The notes under the pieces were generated by a model. It saw only the letters and a list, made by a program, of their open reading frames with translations. It had not been told where the DNA came from and made no database searches. A DNA stretch of 64,000 bases from Salimicrobium halophilum (GTDB lineage Bacteria > Bacillota > Bacilli > Bacillales > Halobacillaceae). Positions 31,759 through 42,370 of the stretch are shown piece after piece (position 1 is the first letter of the stretch; the number at the start of each line of letters is the position of its first letter). The stretch covers positions 124,001 to 188,000 of the forward strand of contig NZ_FNEV01000004.1 in NCBI RefSeq assembly GCF_900100295.1, in the 5' to 3' direction. The position numbers and the translations under genes are program-made.

Positions 31759-33775
31759 GGAGGAATATTTCGAACTCTTCAAGCGAAAGTGGCCGGGCAT
31801 AGTAATAGCCCTGAACAATGACCTGATGGGAATTCAAATAGACATGCTGCTCTTCATCTTCGATTCCCTCGGTGACAATCTCCATGTCGAGCTTCCGGGC
31901 CATATCAATAAGAGCTTCAAGCAGAATCATGTCTTTTTCCTGTTGTGGCACCCCATCCATGAAGGATTTATCCAGCTTCAACGTATGAATCGGCAGCTTC
32001 TTCAAATACATGAAAGAAGATAACCCGGTCCCGAAATCATCAAGAGCAATCCGCAGTCCTCTTTGTTGCATCTCTTCCAGGAGAGCCATTGCTCTATCGA
32101 TATTTTTCATTACAGCCGTTTCTGTAACTTCGACCTCGACCCAATCCGAAGCGGGATCGACGCCCATTTTCTCGAACGTTTCAAAAATCATTTCATTCGC
32201 ACCCTCCGCCTGAAAATGTACGGCAGATAAATTGATGGATAACCGTGGAATATATTCCCCTTTCCTCTTCCATTCCCTTAAGTGGCGAAGCGTTTCAGAG
32301 AGAACCCAGGAGGTGATCGGCTGAATCGTCCCATTTTTCTCTGCGATGGGGATGAATTCTCCCGGGGAAACGAAACCGAGCTTTTTATGATTCCATCGTA
32401 CCAGCACTTCTGCTCCTGCAAGTGACACATGCGGCAGTTGGAATTTGGGCTGGAGTACAAGACTGAATCCTTTCATCCCTTCCTCTATATCCCGCTTCAA
32501 ATATTCATCAATCTCCATTTCTCTGCGATTCGAATGTAAAAAAGGGTCATAGTAGACGAACTGATTCTTCCCATTAGTTTTCCCATACCTTAGCGCTTGT
32601 TCCAGATTCCCGAATAGGTAAGGAATATCTTCTTTTCTTTCAGAAATCGCCGCTCCAATAGTGGTCGAGAAGCGGATAGAAGTATCGCCTACAAGAAAAG
32701 GACGTTTTAAAGATTCGTGAAACTGCCGCACTTCCTTTTTCGCTTCGAGATTGCTTTCGGTCGGTGTCATAAACAGAAACTGATTCCCCTCATATCGGAC
32801 AACGATATCCCCACTCTCTTTATGTTCCGATAGATAATCAGCGAATTTCTGAAGCAGTTGATCTCCTTGAGAGTACCCGAACGTTTCATTGATCCACTGA
32901 TACTGATCGATATCGATTAGCATATAAAGGACCTTCCCGGCTTTATGAAGCGTCTCCCCCTCTTTCTCCATGAAACGATGCACCCAGTGACGATTGTTCA
33001 AACCGGTGAGAGCATCCTGGTAAGCGATCTTTCTCAACGTTACGTGCCGGGATTGGATATAACTGAATATGAACAGGAGTCCAGTGACGACAAGAATGAC
33101 CAGGGCAATTCCAAAAATGTCCAGAGAAACGACTGGGGTGCCTCGAACAGAAGAACTGTATTGCGCAGGAAGACAGAAATCGGTGGCAGCCATGCCGAGG
33201 TAATGCATGCCCGATACACTGATTCCAAGCACGACTGCCACCGGAACAAGGGCTACAGGCTTTTTGACATTTTGCATCTTTCTCAAAAAGATAATCCCTA
33301 AATAAGCCACGCCTATCGCAAAAATAATGGACGCACCAACCATCCCTGGATCATACACCAGAAAGCCGTCGTATGTAATGGCAGTCATGCCGAGGTAATG
33401 CATACCTGAAATACCCAATCCTATCAGTATACTCGCCACGAAGATTTTCCATCGTTTGTACGCCGTCATATATAAAGTGATGAATGCTAGAAAAGAAGCG
33501 ACCAGGACCGGAAGTATGGATAGCCCCGTCAGTATCCAATCATAAGAAACGAAGATCTTCAGACTGAAAGCAGACATACCTATAAAGTGCATCGCCCACA
33601 CGGTCATCCCCATGATTACAGAGGTGACTACTATCATCACCCTGCTATAACTTTTCATGACTACAATTCTGCGATTCATGTATAACGTCAGATATGAACC
33701 TAAAATAGCAACGAGAATGGAGGCGACAATGAGTTTCGTATTATAGAATTCTTCTAATATGATAAATTCTTCCAT
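31739..33775 (-). CDS. MHYT-GGDEF-EAL signalling protein with degenerate GGDEF
   Basis: 678 residues: an MHYT membrane sensor with repeated motifs WAMHFIGM, SGMHYLGMTA and SGMHYLGMAA (about 1-240), a GGDEF domain (about 255-410) and an EAL domain (about 425-670). The GGDEF signature is replaced by YEGNQF, so cyclase activity is unlikely. The EAL domain keeps its catalytic set (AEVLVRW, LSINLSAVHF, VEVTET, LDDFGTGLSS, LKLDKSF), so it should hydrolyse cyclic di-GMP. MHYT domains are proposed to sense diatomic gases through copper. GGAGGG precedes the ATG. Confidence 0.92.
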   Translation of the reverse strand: MEEFIILEEFYNTKLIVASILVAILGSYLTLYMNRRIVVMKSYSRVMIVVTSVIMGMTVWAMHFIGMSAFSLKIFVSYDWILTGLSILPVLVASFLAFITLYMTAYKRWKIFVASILIGLGISGMHYLGMTAITYDGFLVYDPGMVGASIIFAIGVAYLGIIFLRKMQNVKKPVALVPVAVVLGISVSGMHYLGMAATDFCLPAQYSSSVRGTPVVSLDIFGIALVILVVTGLLFIFSYIQSRHVTLRKIAYQDALTGLNNRHWVHRFMEKEGETLHKAGKVLYMLIDIDQYQWINETFGYSQGDQLLQKFADYLSEHKESGDIVVRYEGNQFLFMTPTESNLEAKKEVRQFHESLKRPFLVGDTSIRFSTTIGAAISERKEDIPYLFGNLEQALRYGKTNGKNQFVYYDPFLHSNRREMEIDEYLKRDIEEGMKGFSLVLQPKFQLPHVSLAGAEVLVRWNHKKLGFVSPGEFIPIAEKNGTIQPITSWVLSETLRHLREWKRKGEYIPRLSINLSAVHFQAEGANEMIFETFEKMGVDPASDWVEVEVTETAVMKNIDRAMALLEEMQQRGLRIALDDFGTGLSSFMYLKKLPIHTLKLDKSFMDGVPQQEKDMILLEALIDMARKLDMEIVTEGIEDEEQHVYLNSHQVIVQGYYYARPLSLEEFEIFLQKKKDA

Positions 33776-33852
33776 GAAAGCCCTCCTGTCTATCGTTCCT
33801 TGTACAGTATAAAGATAAATTCATCCGTTTGGAAGCACAAATCGTTCTAAAA

Positions 33853-33876
33853 AAAGACGCCTTTCAAAAGGCGCCT
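33853..33876 (-). terminator. Terminator of rodA
   Basis: AGACGCCTTT pairs with AAAGGCGCCT; T run follows on the reverse strand. Confidence 0.85.
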
Positions 33877-35030
33877 CATTTCTCACTGAACATATAGGTG
33901 CGATGATGGAACGTCACAGCAAAAGCGAAACCCATGGCCATAAGAGTGGCCAGCAAAGAACTACCCCCATAACTTACAAATGGAAGAGGGATCCCTGTAA
34001 TCGGCAATAACTGAATCGACATTCCGATATTCTGAAAAACGTGGAAAGTAATCATAACGATGATTCCTACCAGCACGTAGGAACTGAAATGGGTGTTCGC
34101 ACGCTGAGCGATGACAGTAAGACGGTAAATCAATAGAAAGAACAACAGGAGCACGACACAAGTACCGATGAACCCGTATTCTTCTCCGATAATACTGAAG
34201 ATGAAGTCCGTCTGGCTTTCTGGCATGTAGACTTCACGCTCTCCCATGCCTTTCCCGAAAAGCTGACCGGAACCGATGGCACGCATCGCTTTGACCAGCT
34301 GGTAACCGGAGGAATCTTCGTATTTCAGCGGCTGCAACCACGAATAAATACGGCCGAAATGGTACTCCTTGACGCCCAGATATTTCTCGAGAACCTGTGG
34401 AGCCTGGAGAGCCAATATGATAATCGACGTTCCAAGCGTCGCTATCCCTGTGTAAATCGGTATAATGACACGCCAGCGCACCCCGGAGATCAGAATCATA
34501 CCAACCATAATCGCAACAAACACGAGGGATGTTCCAAGGTCCGGTTGTTGCATAATCAAAAGTAGTGGTACGCCGGTGATACCTACGATTTTTCCAAGCA
34601 GCAGAAAATCGGACTTGAGCGCCGGACCTCTGAAATTTTCATTGTGTTTCGATATTACGTTCGCAAGCATCATAATCGTGAAAATCTTCATGAATTCGGA
34701 AGGCTGAACTGATAAACCTGGAAAAGCGAACCAACTCTTCTGCCCTTTAATAACCGGTGCTATCGAAGGCGGAGCGAGAATCAGAGCGATGAGCAGCACA
34801 ATTCCGAATATATACAAATAAATGCTGGCTTTTTGATACAGGTCGGGATCGAAATACATCATAACGGCAATCACGAAAAACCCGAGTCCGTAAAAAACCA
34901 GCTGTCTGAAAACGAATGGATCATTGTATTGTTCACTTTGTTGAGCACTATACAAAGCGATACAACTGACAGCGATAAAAGCCAGAATCGCGAAAAACAA
35001 CTGCCAGTCAAATCGTTCTTCCCATCTCAC
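33876..35030 (-). CDS. rodA: RodA peptidoglycan polymerase (SEDS family)
   Basis: 384 residues with ten membrane helices and SEDS motifs: AFPGLSVQPSEFMKI, QPDLGTSLVF, GKGMGEREVYMPESQTDFIF and the C-terminal ITGIPLPFVSYGGSSLL. RodA polymerises glycan strands for rod-shape elongation together with a class B PBP and MreB. Start is a GTG at 35030 with GGAAG 7 nt upstream. Length and motifs suit RodA rather than FtsW, which usually has a longer tail; paralogue assignment is fairly sure. Confidence 0.88.
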   Translation of the reverse strand: MRWEERFDWQLFFAILAFIAVSCIALYSAQQSEQYNDPFVFRQLVFYGLGFFVIAVMMYFDPDLYQKASIYLYIFGIVLLIALILAPPSIAPVIKGQKSWFAFPGLSVQPSEFMKIFTIMMLANVISKHNENFRGPALKSDFLLLGKIVGITGVPLLLIMQQPDLGTSLVFVAIMVGMILISGVRWRVIIPIYTGIATLGTSIIILALQAPQVLEKYLGVKEYHFGRIYSWLQPLKYEDSSGYQLVKAMRAIGSGQLFGKGMGEREVYMPESQTDFIFSIIGEEYGFIGTCVVLLLFFLLIYRLTVIAQRANTHFSSYVLVGIIVMITFHVFQNIGMSIQLLPITGIPLPFVSYGGSSLLATLMAMGFAFAVTFHHRTYMFSEK

Positions 35031-35149
35031 ATGCTAACTTCCTCTCCGGCGCATATTTCTTCAGAGTCTATTATAACGCTTAAAAATAACTTAGAAAAGC
35101 GAAAGCGGAGGATTGCTTTTGAAATGACAGATGGCCGTCGATCACGCAT

Positions 35150-35185
35150 CCAAAAGAAAGGACGCAGACTTTATCTGCGCCCTCT
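35150..35185 (-). other. Hairpin upstream of rodA
   Basis: GGACGCAGA pairs with TCTGCGCC (35159-35181). It may be a terminator of a transcript from the right or part of an eroded repeat. The rest of 35031-35208 holds no gene. Confidence 0.45.
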
Positions 35186-35208
35186 CTGCTTTTCTGGTTT
35201 TCAAGCGA

Positions 35209-35474
35209 GGTGTTTCCACTTTTTATACTGTCTAGCTGCGAAGAACAGAAGCCCGAAATATAAGCAGCCACCCCTGTTCCGAGAAAGATCACTCGAAAGC
35301 AGGGCCGTCTGCTTATATTTGAGCTTCTGAACGTTCTTCTCCGCTTTTCTTGTCTAGTTGCAACACCTAGCCCTTAGCGACATAAGTAAAAACCATCCAT
35401 AAAGAAGAAGTTCACTTCTTTAAGCTGATTTTTACTTATGCGAGAAGGGCTGAACAGGTGTTTCCACTTTTCCT
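35209..35474 (-). repeat. Two hairpin-repeat copies in reverse orientation plus a fragment
   Basis: Copies at about 35229-35347 (stem GAAATATAAGCAG with CTGCTTATATTTGA) and 35351-35471 (stem GCGACATAAGTAAAAA with TTTTTACTTATGCGAG), preceded by an 18-bp end fragment. Here the strand of the repeat matches the strand of the flanking genes. Located between glpK and rodA. Confidence 0.85.
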
Positions 35475-35475
35475 A

Positions 35476-36975
<1,500 letters not shown>

Positions 36976-37050
36976 TCATTCTCCTCTCAAAAAATTATAT
37001 GTTTATACGATTACTATCAGCTATTCAGCTTTATGCCAGTAACCGTTCTA

Positions 37051-37881
37051 TCAACTGATTTTCTCTTCCATTCCATCAGACGGCGTCGGTTTTTTTTTCA
37101 GTTCCGACCTTGCTGCCAGGAATAGAACAGCTGCAATAATCACACTGCCTATCCAGAAAGCTACGCTGTAATTATTAAGAAACAGACTATTATAGAATAA
37201 CGCGCCATATATACCACCGATGATCGGACCAAGTACAGGAACCCAGGCATAACTCCAGTCTGAACCGCCTTTACCTGGAATCGGCAGAAGGGCGTGAGCG
37301 ATTCGTGGACCGAAATCACGGGCAGGATTGATGGCATATCCTGTCGTACCACCGAGACTCATACCGATCGCCACAATCAACAGACCGACAATCGCCGGAT
37401 TGAGACCATTCGTGAAGTCATTGGCTCCGATGAACAACAATCCCATCACAAGTACAAAAGTACCGAGAATTTCACTGATCAAGTTCGAGAACGGGCTTCT
37501 GATAGCCGGGTCGGTAGAGAACACTGCAAGTTTTGCTCCCTTATCTTCTGTCGCCCGCCAGTGAGGTAAATAGTTCAGGAATACGATGATTCCTCCCAGG
37601 AACGCTCCGATGACCTGAGCTGATATATACATCGGTACCTTCGCCCAAGGGAACTCACCGATTGAAGCAAAACCTAAAGTCACGGCAGGATTGATGTGAG
37701 CCCCGGAAACACTTCCTACAGCGTATACCCCCATGGTAACGCCGAGTCCCCAGGCCAGTGTAATCAATACCCAACCCGTTCCTTCCGCTTTCGAATCTTT
37801 CAATACAACGCCCGCTACAACACCGCCACCAAAAATGATAAGTATCATCGTGCCAATCAACTCTGCTAGAAATTCATGCAT
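37051..37881 (-). CDS. glpF: Glycerol uptake facilitator (aquaglyceroporin)
   Basis: 276 residues with six membrane helices and both MIP-family NPA boxes: SGAHINPAVTLG near residue 65 and GYAINPARDFGPR near 195, the second with Asp after Arg as in glycerol channels. It lets glycerol diffuse into the cell for GlpK. The ATG at 37881 follows AAGGAGAG; a longer frame would start inside the leader RNA. First gene of glpFK. Confidence 0.96.
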   Translation of the reverse strand: MHEFLAELIGTMILIIFGGGVVAGVVLKDSKAEGTGWVLITLAWGLGVTMGVYAVGSVSGAHINPAVTLGFASIGEFPWAKVPMYISAQVIGAFLGGIIVFLNYLPHWRATEDKGAKLAVFSTDPAIRSPFSNLISEILGTFVLVMGLLFIGANDFTNGLNPAIVGLLIVAIGMSLGGTTGYAINPARDFGPRIAHALLPIPGKGGSDWSYAWVPVLGPIIGGIYGALFYNSLFLNNYSVAFWIGSVIIAAVLFLAARSELKKKPTPSDGMEEKIS

Positions 37882-37920
37882 TGCTGTCTCTCCTTTTCCC
37901 TTTATTTGTAAGTGAAAACG

Positions 37921-37985
37921 AAAAAAGATCCACATGATAAGGCACACTGCTCCCAATGCGCTTACTCATGTGAATCTCCAAATCT
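37921..37985 (-). promoter_or_regulatory. GlpP-type antiterminator leader of glpFK
   Basis: In the glpF leader RNA, AGATTCACATGAGTAAG (37977-37961) pairs with CTTATCATGTGGATC (37941-37927) and is followed directly by TTTTTT. This is an intrinsic terminator inside the 5' untranslated region. In B. subtilis, GlpP with glycerol 3-phosphate prevents termination at such inverted repeats in glpFK and glpD. No glpP gene is in the window. Confidence 0.85.
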
Positions 37986-38014
37986 CCACCACACGTTTTA
38001 ACTTGTTACAAAAC

Positions 38015-38043
38015 ACTATAGCGGATTGTGTAAGCGGTGTCAA
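38015..38043 (-). promoter_or_regulatory. glpFK promoter with overlapping catabolite-response element
   Basis: On the reverse strand TTGACA (38043-38038), 17-bp spacer, TATAGT (38020-38015). TGTAAGCGGTGTCA (forward, 38029-38042) is a 12/14 match to the CcpA cre consensus TGWAARCGYTWNCW and covers the -35 region, implying repression by glucose. Confidence 0.82.
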
Positions 38044-38164
38044 ATGGATCCCGCATTATTTTAATGGAAATTCCTATGAAATAAGCACACCTTACCTTTT
38101 TCCTCTTATTCTGATGGGGTAAACATCCGTTTCTTCTTTTTTCCAGAAACTATTACAAAAAAAA

Positions 38165-38196
38165 CGTAAACACCCAAATTTCCATGAGTGCTTACG
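38165..38196 (-). terminator. Terminator of the dipeptidase gene
   Basis: CGTAAACACCC pairs with GAGTGCTTACG; an eight-base T run follows on the reverse strand. Confidence 0.85.
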
Positions 38197-38206
38197 CTTT
38201 TGCTCT

Positions 38207-39541
38207 CTAAAAAGATTCCAAGTATTTCTCAACGGTACGTATTCCACGACGAAAGTTCTCCAGATGGAAATGTTCATTCGGAGCATGCATATTCTCAGAT
38301 TGCAGACCGAAACCCATCAGGACCGGCTGCGCTCCCAGCTCATTCTTGAAAACTTCTATGATCGGAATCGAGCCTCCCTCTTTCGGAAAAAGGGTACGAT
38401 TCCCGTAGAAATCATCATAAGCACGGGCAGCCTTCTGAATGAATTCATTATCCGCATCCATCGTCACGGCACGGGCTTCAATCGTTTTATCCAGACGCAC
38501 CGCACCTCCGCGTGGCAGATGATTTTCCACATGACGTTCGATGCGTTCAAACACCTTGCCGGGGTTCTGATCACCGACGAGACGACAGCTGATTTTGGCT
38601 GAAGCCTCTTTGGGTACGATCGTCTTCATTCCGGCGCCCTGGTACCCACCGGTAACACCATTGATCTCAAGCGTCGGCCGGATTCCCGTCTGCTCAGGCG
38701 GAGTGAATCCTTCTTCTCCATAAAGGTCACTCAGTCCGCCTTCCTGCTTCATTGTTTCTGCAGAAAAAGGGATACGCCCCATTTCTGAACGCAGTTCTTC
38801 TGTCGCTTCAGGAACCCCTTCATAAAACCCTTCGACAGCAACTTTCGCATTTTCATCATGGAAAGAATCAAGCACTCTGACCAGATGGTGAACGGCGTTC
38901 GGCACCGCTCCCCCATAGGCGCCCGAATGAAGATCGACGGATGCCGTAGTCAGCGTCATTTCGAAAGCGAGAGCTCCCCGAAGCCCTGTAACGATCGCAG
39001 GTGTCTCTTTATCCATGAGTGGTGTATCAGAAACAAGCACCGCATCACAGGAAAGCTTCTCCTTATGTTGTTTCACAAAAGGGACGAGGTTGGGGCTGGC
39101 AATCTCTTCTTCCCCTTCGAAACAGAATTTGACGTTCACGGGTAACTCCCCGTGTTTCTCCATGAGAGACGCCACCGCTTTGACGTGGATCATCAGTTGT
39201 CCTTTATCATCGGTGGCTCCACGGGCATAGACCTTATCGTCACGGATTTCCGGTTCGAAAGGCGAAGACTCCCACAAATCCAGCGGTTCCGCGGGTTGGA
39301 CATCATAGTGTCCATAAACCAAAAACACGGGCTTGTCCGGTTTATGTAACCAATCTCCATAAACGACCGGATGACCTCCCGTTTCCAGAATCTCCACGTT
39401 TTCCAAGCCGCTGTTCTTCAGATCTTCCGCCAGCCACTCAGCTCCCCGCCGTACATCATTCTTATAAGAAGCATCCGTCGAAATGGATGGAATACTTAAG
39501 AACTCCACTAAATCATTGATATAGGCTTCTTCCTTTTTCAC
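38207..39541 (-). CDS. M20-family dipeptidase
   Basis: 444 residues of the M20 metallopeptidase family. Zinc ligands and catalytic residues: VYGHYDVQPAEP (His, Asp), GATDDKGQLM (bridging Asp), FEGEEEIASP (catalytic and ligand Glu) and the lid-domain His in SVDLHSGAYGG. It cleaves dipeptides or related amide substrates in the cytoplasm. Start is a GTG with AGGAGGG 7 nt upstream. It precedes the glpFK promoter region on the same strand but has its own terminator. Confidence 0.92.
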   Translation of the reverse strand: MKKEEAYINDLVEFLSIPSISTDASYKNDVRRGAEWLAEDLKNSGLENVEILETGGHPVVYGDWLHKPDKPVFLVYGHYDVQPAEPLDLWESSPFEPEIRDDKVYARGATDDKGQLMIHVKAVASLMEKHGELPVNVKFCFEGEEEIASPNLVPFVKQHKEKLSCDAVLVSDTPLMDKETPAIVTGLRGALAFEMTLTTASVDLHSGAYGGAVPNAVHHLVRVLDSFHDENAKVAVEGFYEGVPEATEELRSEMGRIPFSAETMKQEGGLSDLYGEEGFTPPEQTGIRPTLEINGVTGGYQGAGMKTIVPKEASAKISCRLVGDQNPGKVFERIERHVENHLPRGGAVRLDKTIEARAVTMDADNEFIQKAARAYDDFYGNRTLFPKEGGSIPIIEVFKNELGAQPVLMGFGLQSENMHAPNEHFHLENFRRGIRTVEKYLESF

Positions 39542-39559
39542 AATAGATCCCTCCTGAAG

Positions 39560-40732
39560 CTATAGATTCTCTAGAAACAGACGAATCACATCTGCCCCAC
39601 CGATGAAGGTACCGAGCGAGCTTCCGATGTTGGTGAGAGCAATGACGAGGAGCACTCTCGTCGCTTTGTTATTCCAGAATCCTTTTACGGACGTCACGTC
39701 GTCGGAAAGGGATTCGAAATCCGCAACGTTCGGCCGTTTGATATAGGCCTGTACAAATCCTGCGAACCACCCGGCAGCGATCATCGGGTTCAAGGAAGTA
39801 ATCGGTGCTGCTATGAAGGCTGTCAGGATCGCCAGAGGGTGAGCCCAGGCGGCTGTCGCTCCGATGGCGGATACAATACCGTTCCACAGTACCCAACTCA
39901 AGGTCTGCTGCGTTCCCGCTTCCGGGTTCATGGAAAAGGTGACCGCAATCAGGGCGATGATGAAAATCGGAATTGCCCAGCCGATGATCTTCGGCCACGG
40001 AGATTTCTTCGGACGTTCCTTCAGCGCTTCCAGATCATGCTCGTGATGCACTTCTTTCGTAATCCCCGGCACGTGTGCGGCCCCTAGCACAGCGACCACT
40101 TTGTCCCCGGGAGCCGTGCGGATCTTTTCTGCAAGATACTGATCCCGTTCATCGATGAGCGGTTTCTTCAGTTTCGGGAAATTCTCAGTGAAATCCTCGA
40201 GCATCGCATCGAGCATATCCTGCTGTTTCATCTTTTCGAGCTCTTCTTCCGTAATCGTCTCCTTGGAGAAAATACCCGCGAACAGCGACAGCATAAGTTT
40301 CGCCTTCCCTTTGAATCCAAGGTTACCCCAGATACGGGCAAAGGTGAGCTGGATGTTACGATCGGCCAGGACAAGCTCTGCTCCCGTCTCTTCCGCCGAC
40401 TCGATACCCTGCATCATTTCCTGACCGGCTTTAATTCCGAACTGTTCCGCCATCCGCTTCTGAAAGGAAGAAATAGCCAGATTCATGAGCAGAAGCGTCG
40501 CTTTCTTCTGTTTGATGATCTGAAAAATATCCGTATTCTTCCATTGGTTGCCGTCGATGATCGACTGGTACCGCTGCTCATCAAGCTCGACACAGACACT
40601 ATCCGGGTTTTCCCGTTCAATCACTTCCCTCACCTGTTCGGCACTGGCTTTCGATACGTGCGCCGTACCGATCAGGATCACTTCTTTTTCCCCTATCATA
40701 ATTCGAGTTATATTCTCTTCATGTTCTTCCAT
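39560..40732 (-). CDS. TraB-family membrane protein
   Basis: 390 residues: an N-terminal TraB/GumN-type domain with HVSKASAEQVREVI, SVCVELDEQRY and GAAHVPGI (about 1-235), then four to five membrane helices (about 255-390; LAILTAFIAAPITSLNP). Enterococcal TraB is linked to pheromone shutdown, and the fold is a putative Tiki-like metalloprotease (GTAHVS motif). Whether it acts on a peptide here is unknown, but a peptide-signalling locus lies at 54 kb. GGAAGG precedes the ATG; ends 18 bp before the dipeptidase start. Confidence 0.85.
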   Translation of the reverse strand: MEEHEENITRIMIGEKEVILIGTAHVSKASAEQVREVIERENPDSVCVELDEQRYQSIIDGNQWKNTDIFQIIKQKKATLLLMNLAISSFQKRMAEQFGIKAGQEMMQGIESAEETGAELVLADRNIQLTFARIWGNLGFKGKAKLMLSLFAGIFSKETITEEELEKMKQQDMLDAMLEDFTENFPKLKKPLIDERDQYLAEKIRTAPGDKVVAVLGAAHVPGITKEVHHEHDLEALKERPKKSPWPKIIGWAIPIFIIALIAVTFSMNPEAGTQQTLSWVLWNGIVSAIGATAAWAHPLAILTAFIAAPITSLNPMIAAGWFAGFVQAYIKRPNVADFESLSDDVTSVKGFWNNKATRVLLVIALTNIGSSLGTFIGGADVIRLFLENL

Positions 40733-40805
40733 ACAGTAACCTTCCTTTTTTTCAGGCTACTGTTCATTTTATACTAAATCACCTTATCTGAACACATTAA
40801 TCCAC

Positions 40806-40823
40806 CCGTGATATTTATCACGG
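40806..40823 (+). promoter_or_regulatory. Palindrome upstream of des, candidate DesR site
   Basis: CCGTGATA-TT-TATCACGG is a perfect 18-bp inverted repeat. A weak promoter TTATAC-N17-TACGAT (40845-40873) lies downstream, placing the palindrome around -65, inside the range where DesR activates des in B. subtilis. The base sequence of the B. subtilis site was not compared. Confidence 0.5.
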
Positions 40824-40905
40824 ATAACTCCTGACATTTGTGTCTTATACCTGCTCCTAAGTTTGGGTACGATAGAAGAAACATTACAAAACAGGGGGAA
40901 CGACC

Positions 40906-41928
40906 ATGGAAAAAGATAAACAGAAACAGCTCAAAAAAAGCGTTGCCGCCTTCGCGAAACCTGACACCAGAGCTGGAGTCATCCAATTGATCAACACGAT
41001 TCTGCCCTTCGTCGGACTATGGGCACTCGCATATATGGCACTTGAGATTTCTGCTTGGTTGGCAGTACCGATCGCTACACTCGCAGGTGCTTTCGTCGTA
41101 CGGATTTTCATCATTTTCCACGACTGCACGCATTCTTCTTTTCTACCGAGCCAAAAGGCTAATCGTACAATAGGGATTATCAGCGGTATCCTCACGCTAT
41201 TTCCTTTTGATAAATGGAAACGAAGCCACTCTATCCATCACGCTACGAGCGGAAACTTAGACAAGCGTGGAACCGGAGATATCTGGGTGATGACCGTAGA
41301 AGAATACTTAGAAGCGTCCATGTGGGAGCGATTCGTCTACCGTATGTACCGGAACCCTATCGTCATGTTCGGGTTCGGACCGATTTACCTGTTTCTTATC
41401 TCCAATCGCTTCAACCGTAAAGGGGCCAAGCGCAAAGAACGGATCAATACGTACATGACGAATATTTCTGCTGTGCTCATTTACGGAACGATCATCTGGA
41501 CGCTCGGACTGGAAGCATTCCTTCTCGTACAGCTGCCAATCCTTTACGTATCAGGCATGCTCGGCATCTGGCTTTTCTATGTCCAGCACCAATTCGAAGA
41601 CTCCTATTTCGAAGACGAATCCGAGTGGGACTTCGTCAAAGCAGCCGTGGACGGAAGCTCGTACTATCGTCTGCCGAAAGTATTGCAGTGGATCTCCGGA
41701 AACATCGGTTTCCACCACGTGCATCACTTGAGCCCGAGGGTTCCGAACTACAAACTCGAAGAAGCGCATGAATCCACTCCGCCTCTGAAGCACGCGACGA
41801 CGATCACGCTGCTGACGAGTCTCGAATCGGTACGATTCCGCCTGTATGACACGACGAACAAAACGTTCGTATCCTTCAGGGAAATCAAGCCGTTACTTAA
41901 AAACAGACAGTTTCAGAATAATATGTAA
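40906..41928 (+). CDS. des: Acyl-lipid fatty acid desaturase
   Basis: 340 residues with four membrane helices and the three di-iron histidine boxes HDCTHSS, HSIHHATSG and HHVHHLSP. It introduces double bonds into membrane phospholipid acyl chains using oxygen, raising fluidity after cold shift; in B. subtilis it is a delta-5 enzyme. Directly followed by desK-desR, its thermosensing control pair. Ribosome site AGGGGGAA precedes the ATG. Confidence 0.94.
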   Translation: MEKDKQKQLKKSVAAFAKPDTRAGVIQLINTILPFVGLWALAYMALEISAWLAVPIATLAGAFVVRIFIIFHDCTHSSFLPSQKANRTIGIISGILTLFPFDKWKRSHSIHHATSGNLDKRGTGDIWVMTVEEYLEASMWERFVYRMYRNPIVMFGFGPIYLFLISNRFNRKGAKRKERINTYMTNISAVLIYGTIIWTLGLEAFLLVQLPILYVSGMLGIWLFYVQHQFEDSYFEDESEWDFVKAAVDGSSYYRLPKVLQWISGNIGFHHVHHLSPRVPNYKLEEAHESTPPLKHATTITLLTSLESVRFRLYDTTNKTFVSFREIKPLLKNRQFQNNM

Positions 41929-41932
41929 CCAG

Positions 41933-41963
41933 GGAGGCTGCTCTTACTATGGGGCAGCCTCTT
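41933..41963 (+). terminator. Terminator after des
   Basis: GAGGCTGC pairs with GCAGCCTC, followed by TTCTGTTGT; moderate T content. Confidence 0.75.
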
Positions 41964-41977
41964 CTGTTGTGGTAATA

Positions 41978-42275
41978 TAAAAAGAAAAGTGAAGAAGCCC
42001 GCTCAGAAGCTCTAATATAAGTAGCCGAGCCTGGCTTCGGGCGATTTTTCCCGAAACGGGGTTGGCTACTTATATTACGGGCTTCTGGGCTTCGTAACTA
42101 GACATGAAAATAAAAGCGGAGCCATCCCGCTTAGAAGGTCTGGCATAAGCAGGGGTTTCTCTTTTCAGGTGTCTTTCCCTGAAAAAGAAATCACTGCTTG
42201 TGACACGGGCTTCTGGATGGCATAGCTAGACATGTAAAGAAAAGCGGAATCCCCCCGCTTAGAAAGCTCGTAAAA
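41978..42275 (+). repeat. Two hairpin-repeat copies and a fragment between des and desK
   Basis: Copy at about 41978-42105 (core almost identical to 26574-26697), copy at about 42112-42232 (stem GGCATAAGCAG with CTGCTTGTGACA, inner CTTTTTC-type stem) and a left-end fragment 42239-42270. No coding frame. Confidence 0.88.
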
Positions 42276-42277
42276 GG

Positions 42278-42310
42278 TCCGCAGAAACGTCCGTAAGGTC
42301 CGCATTTTGA
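42278..42310 (+). repeat. Short array of GTCCGCAAA-type boxes
   Basis: GTCCGC at 42278, GTCCGT at 42290 and GTCCGC at 42299. The outer two are exactly 21 bp apart, as in the longer arrays at 52.6 and 61.2 kb. It directly follows a hairpin-repeat fragment. Confidence 0.65.
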
Positions 42311-42370
42311 AAAACCATCGCATAAACCACCGGACATGACCCATTACCCGAAGAAAGGAGCGACCCATCA

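Noticed and set aside
34833-35330. 165-codon frame antisense to rodA and into the hairpin repeats
   Set aside because: No ribosome site; the sequence is explained by rodA and the repeats.
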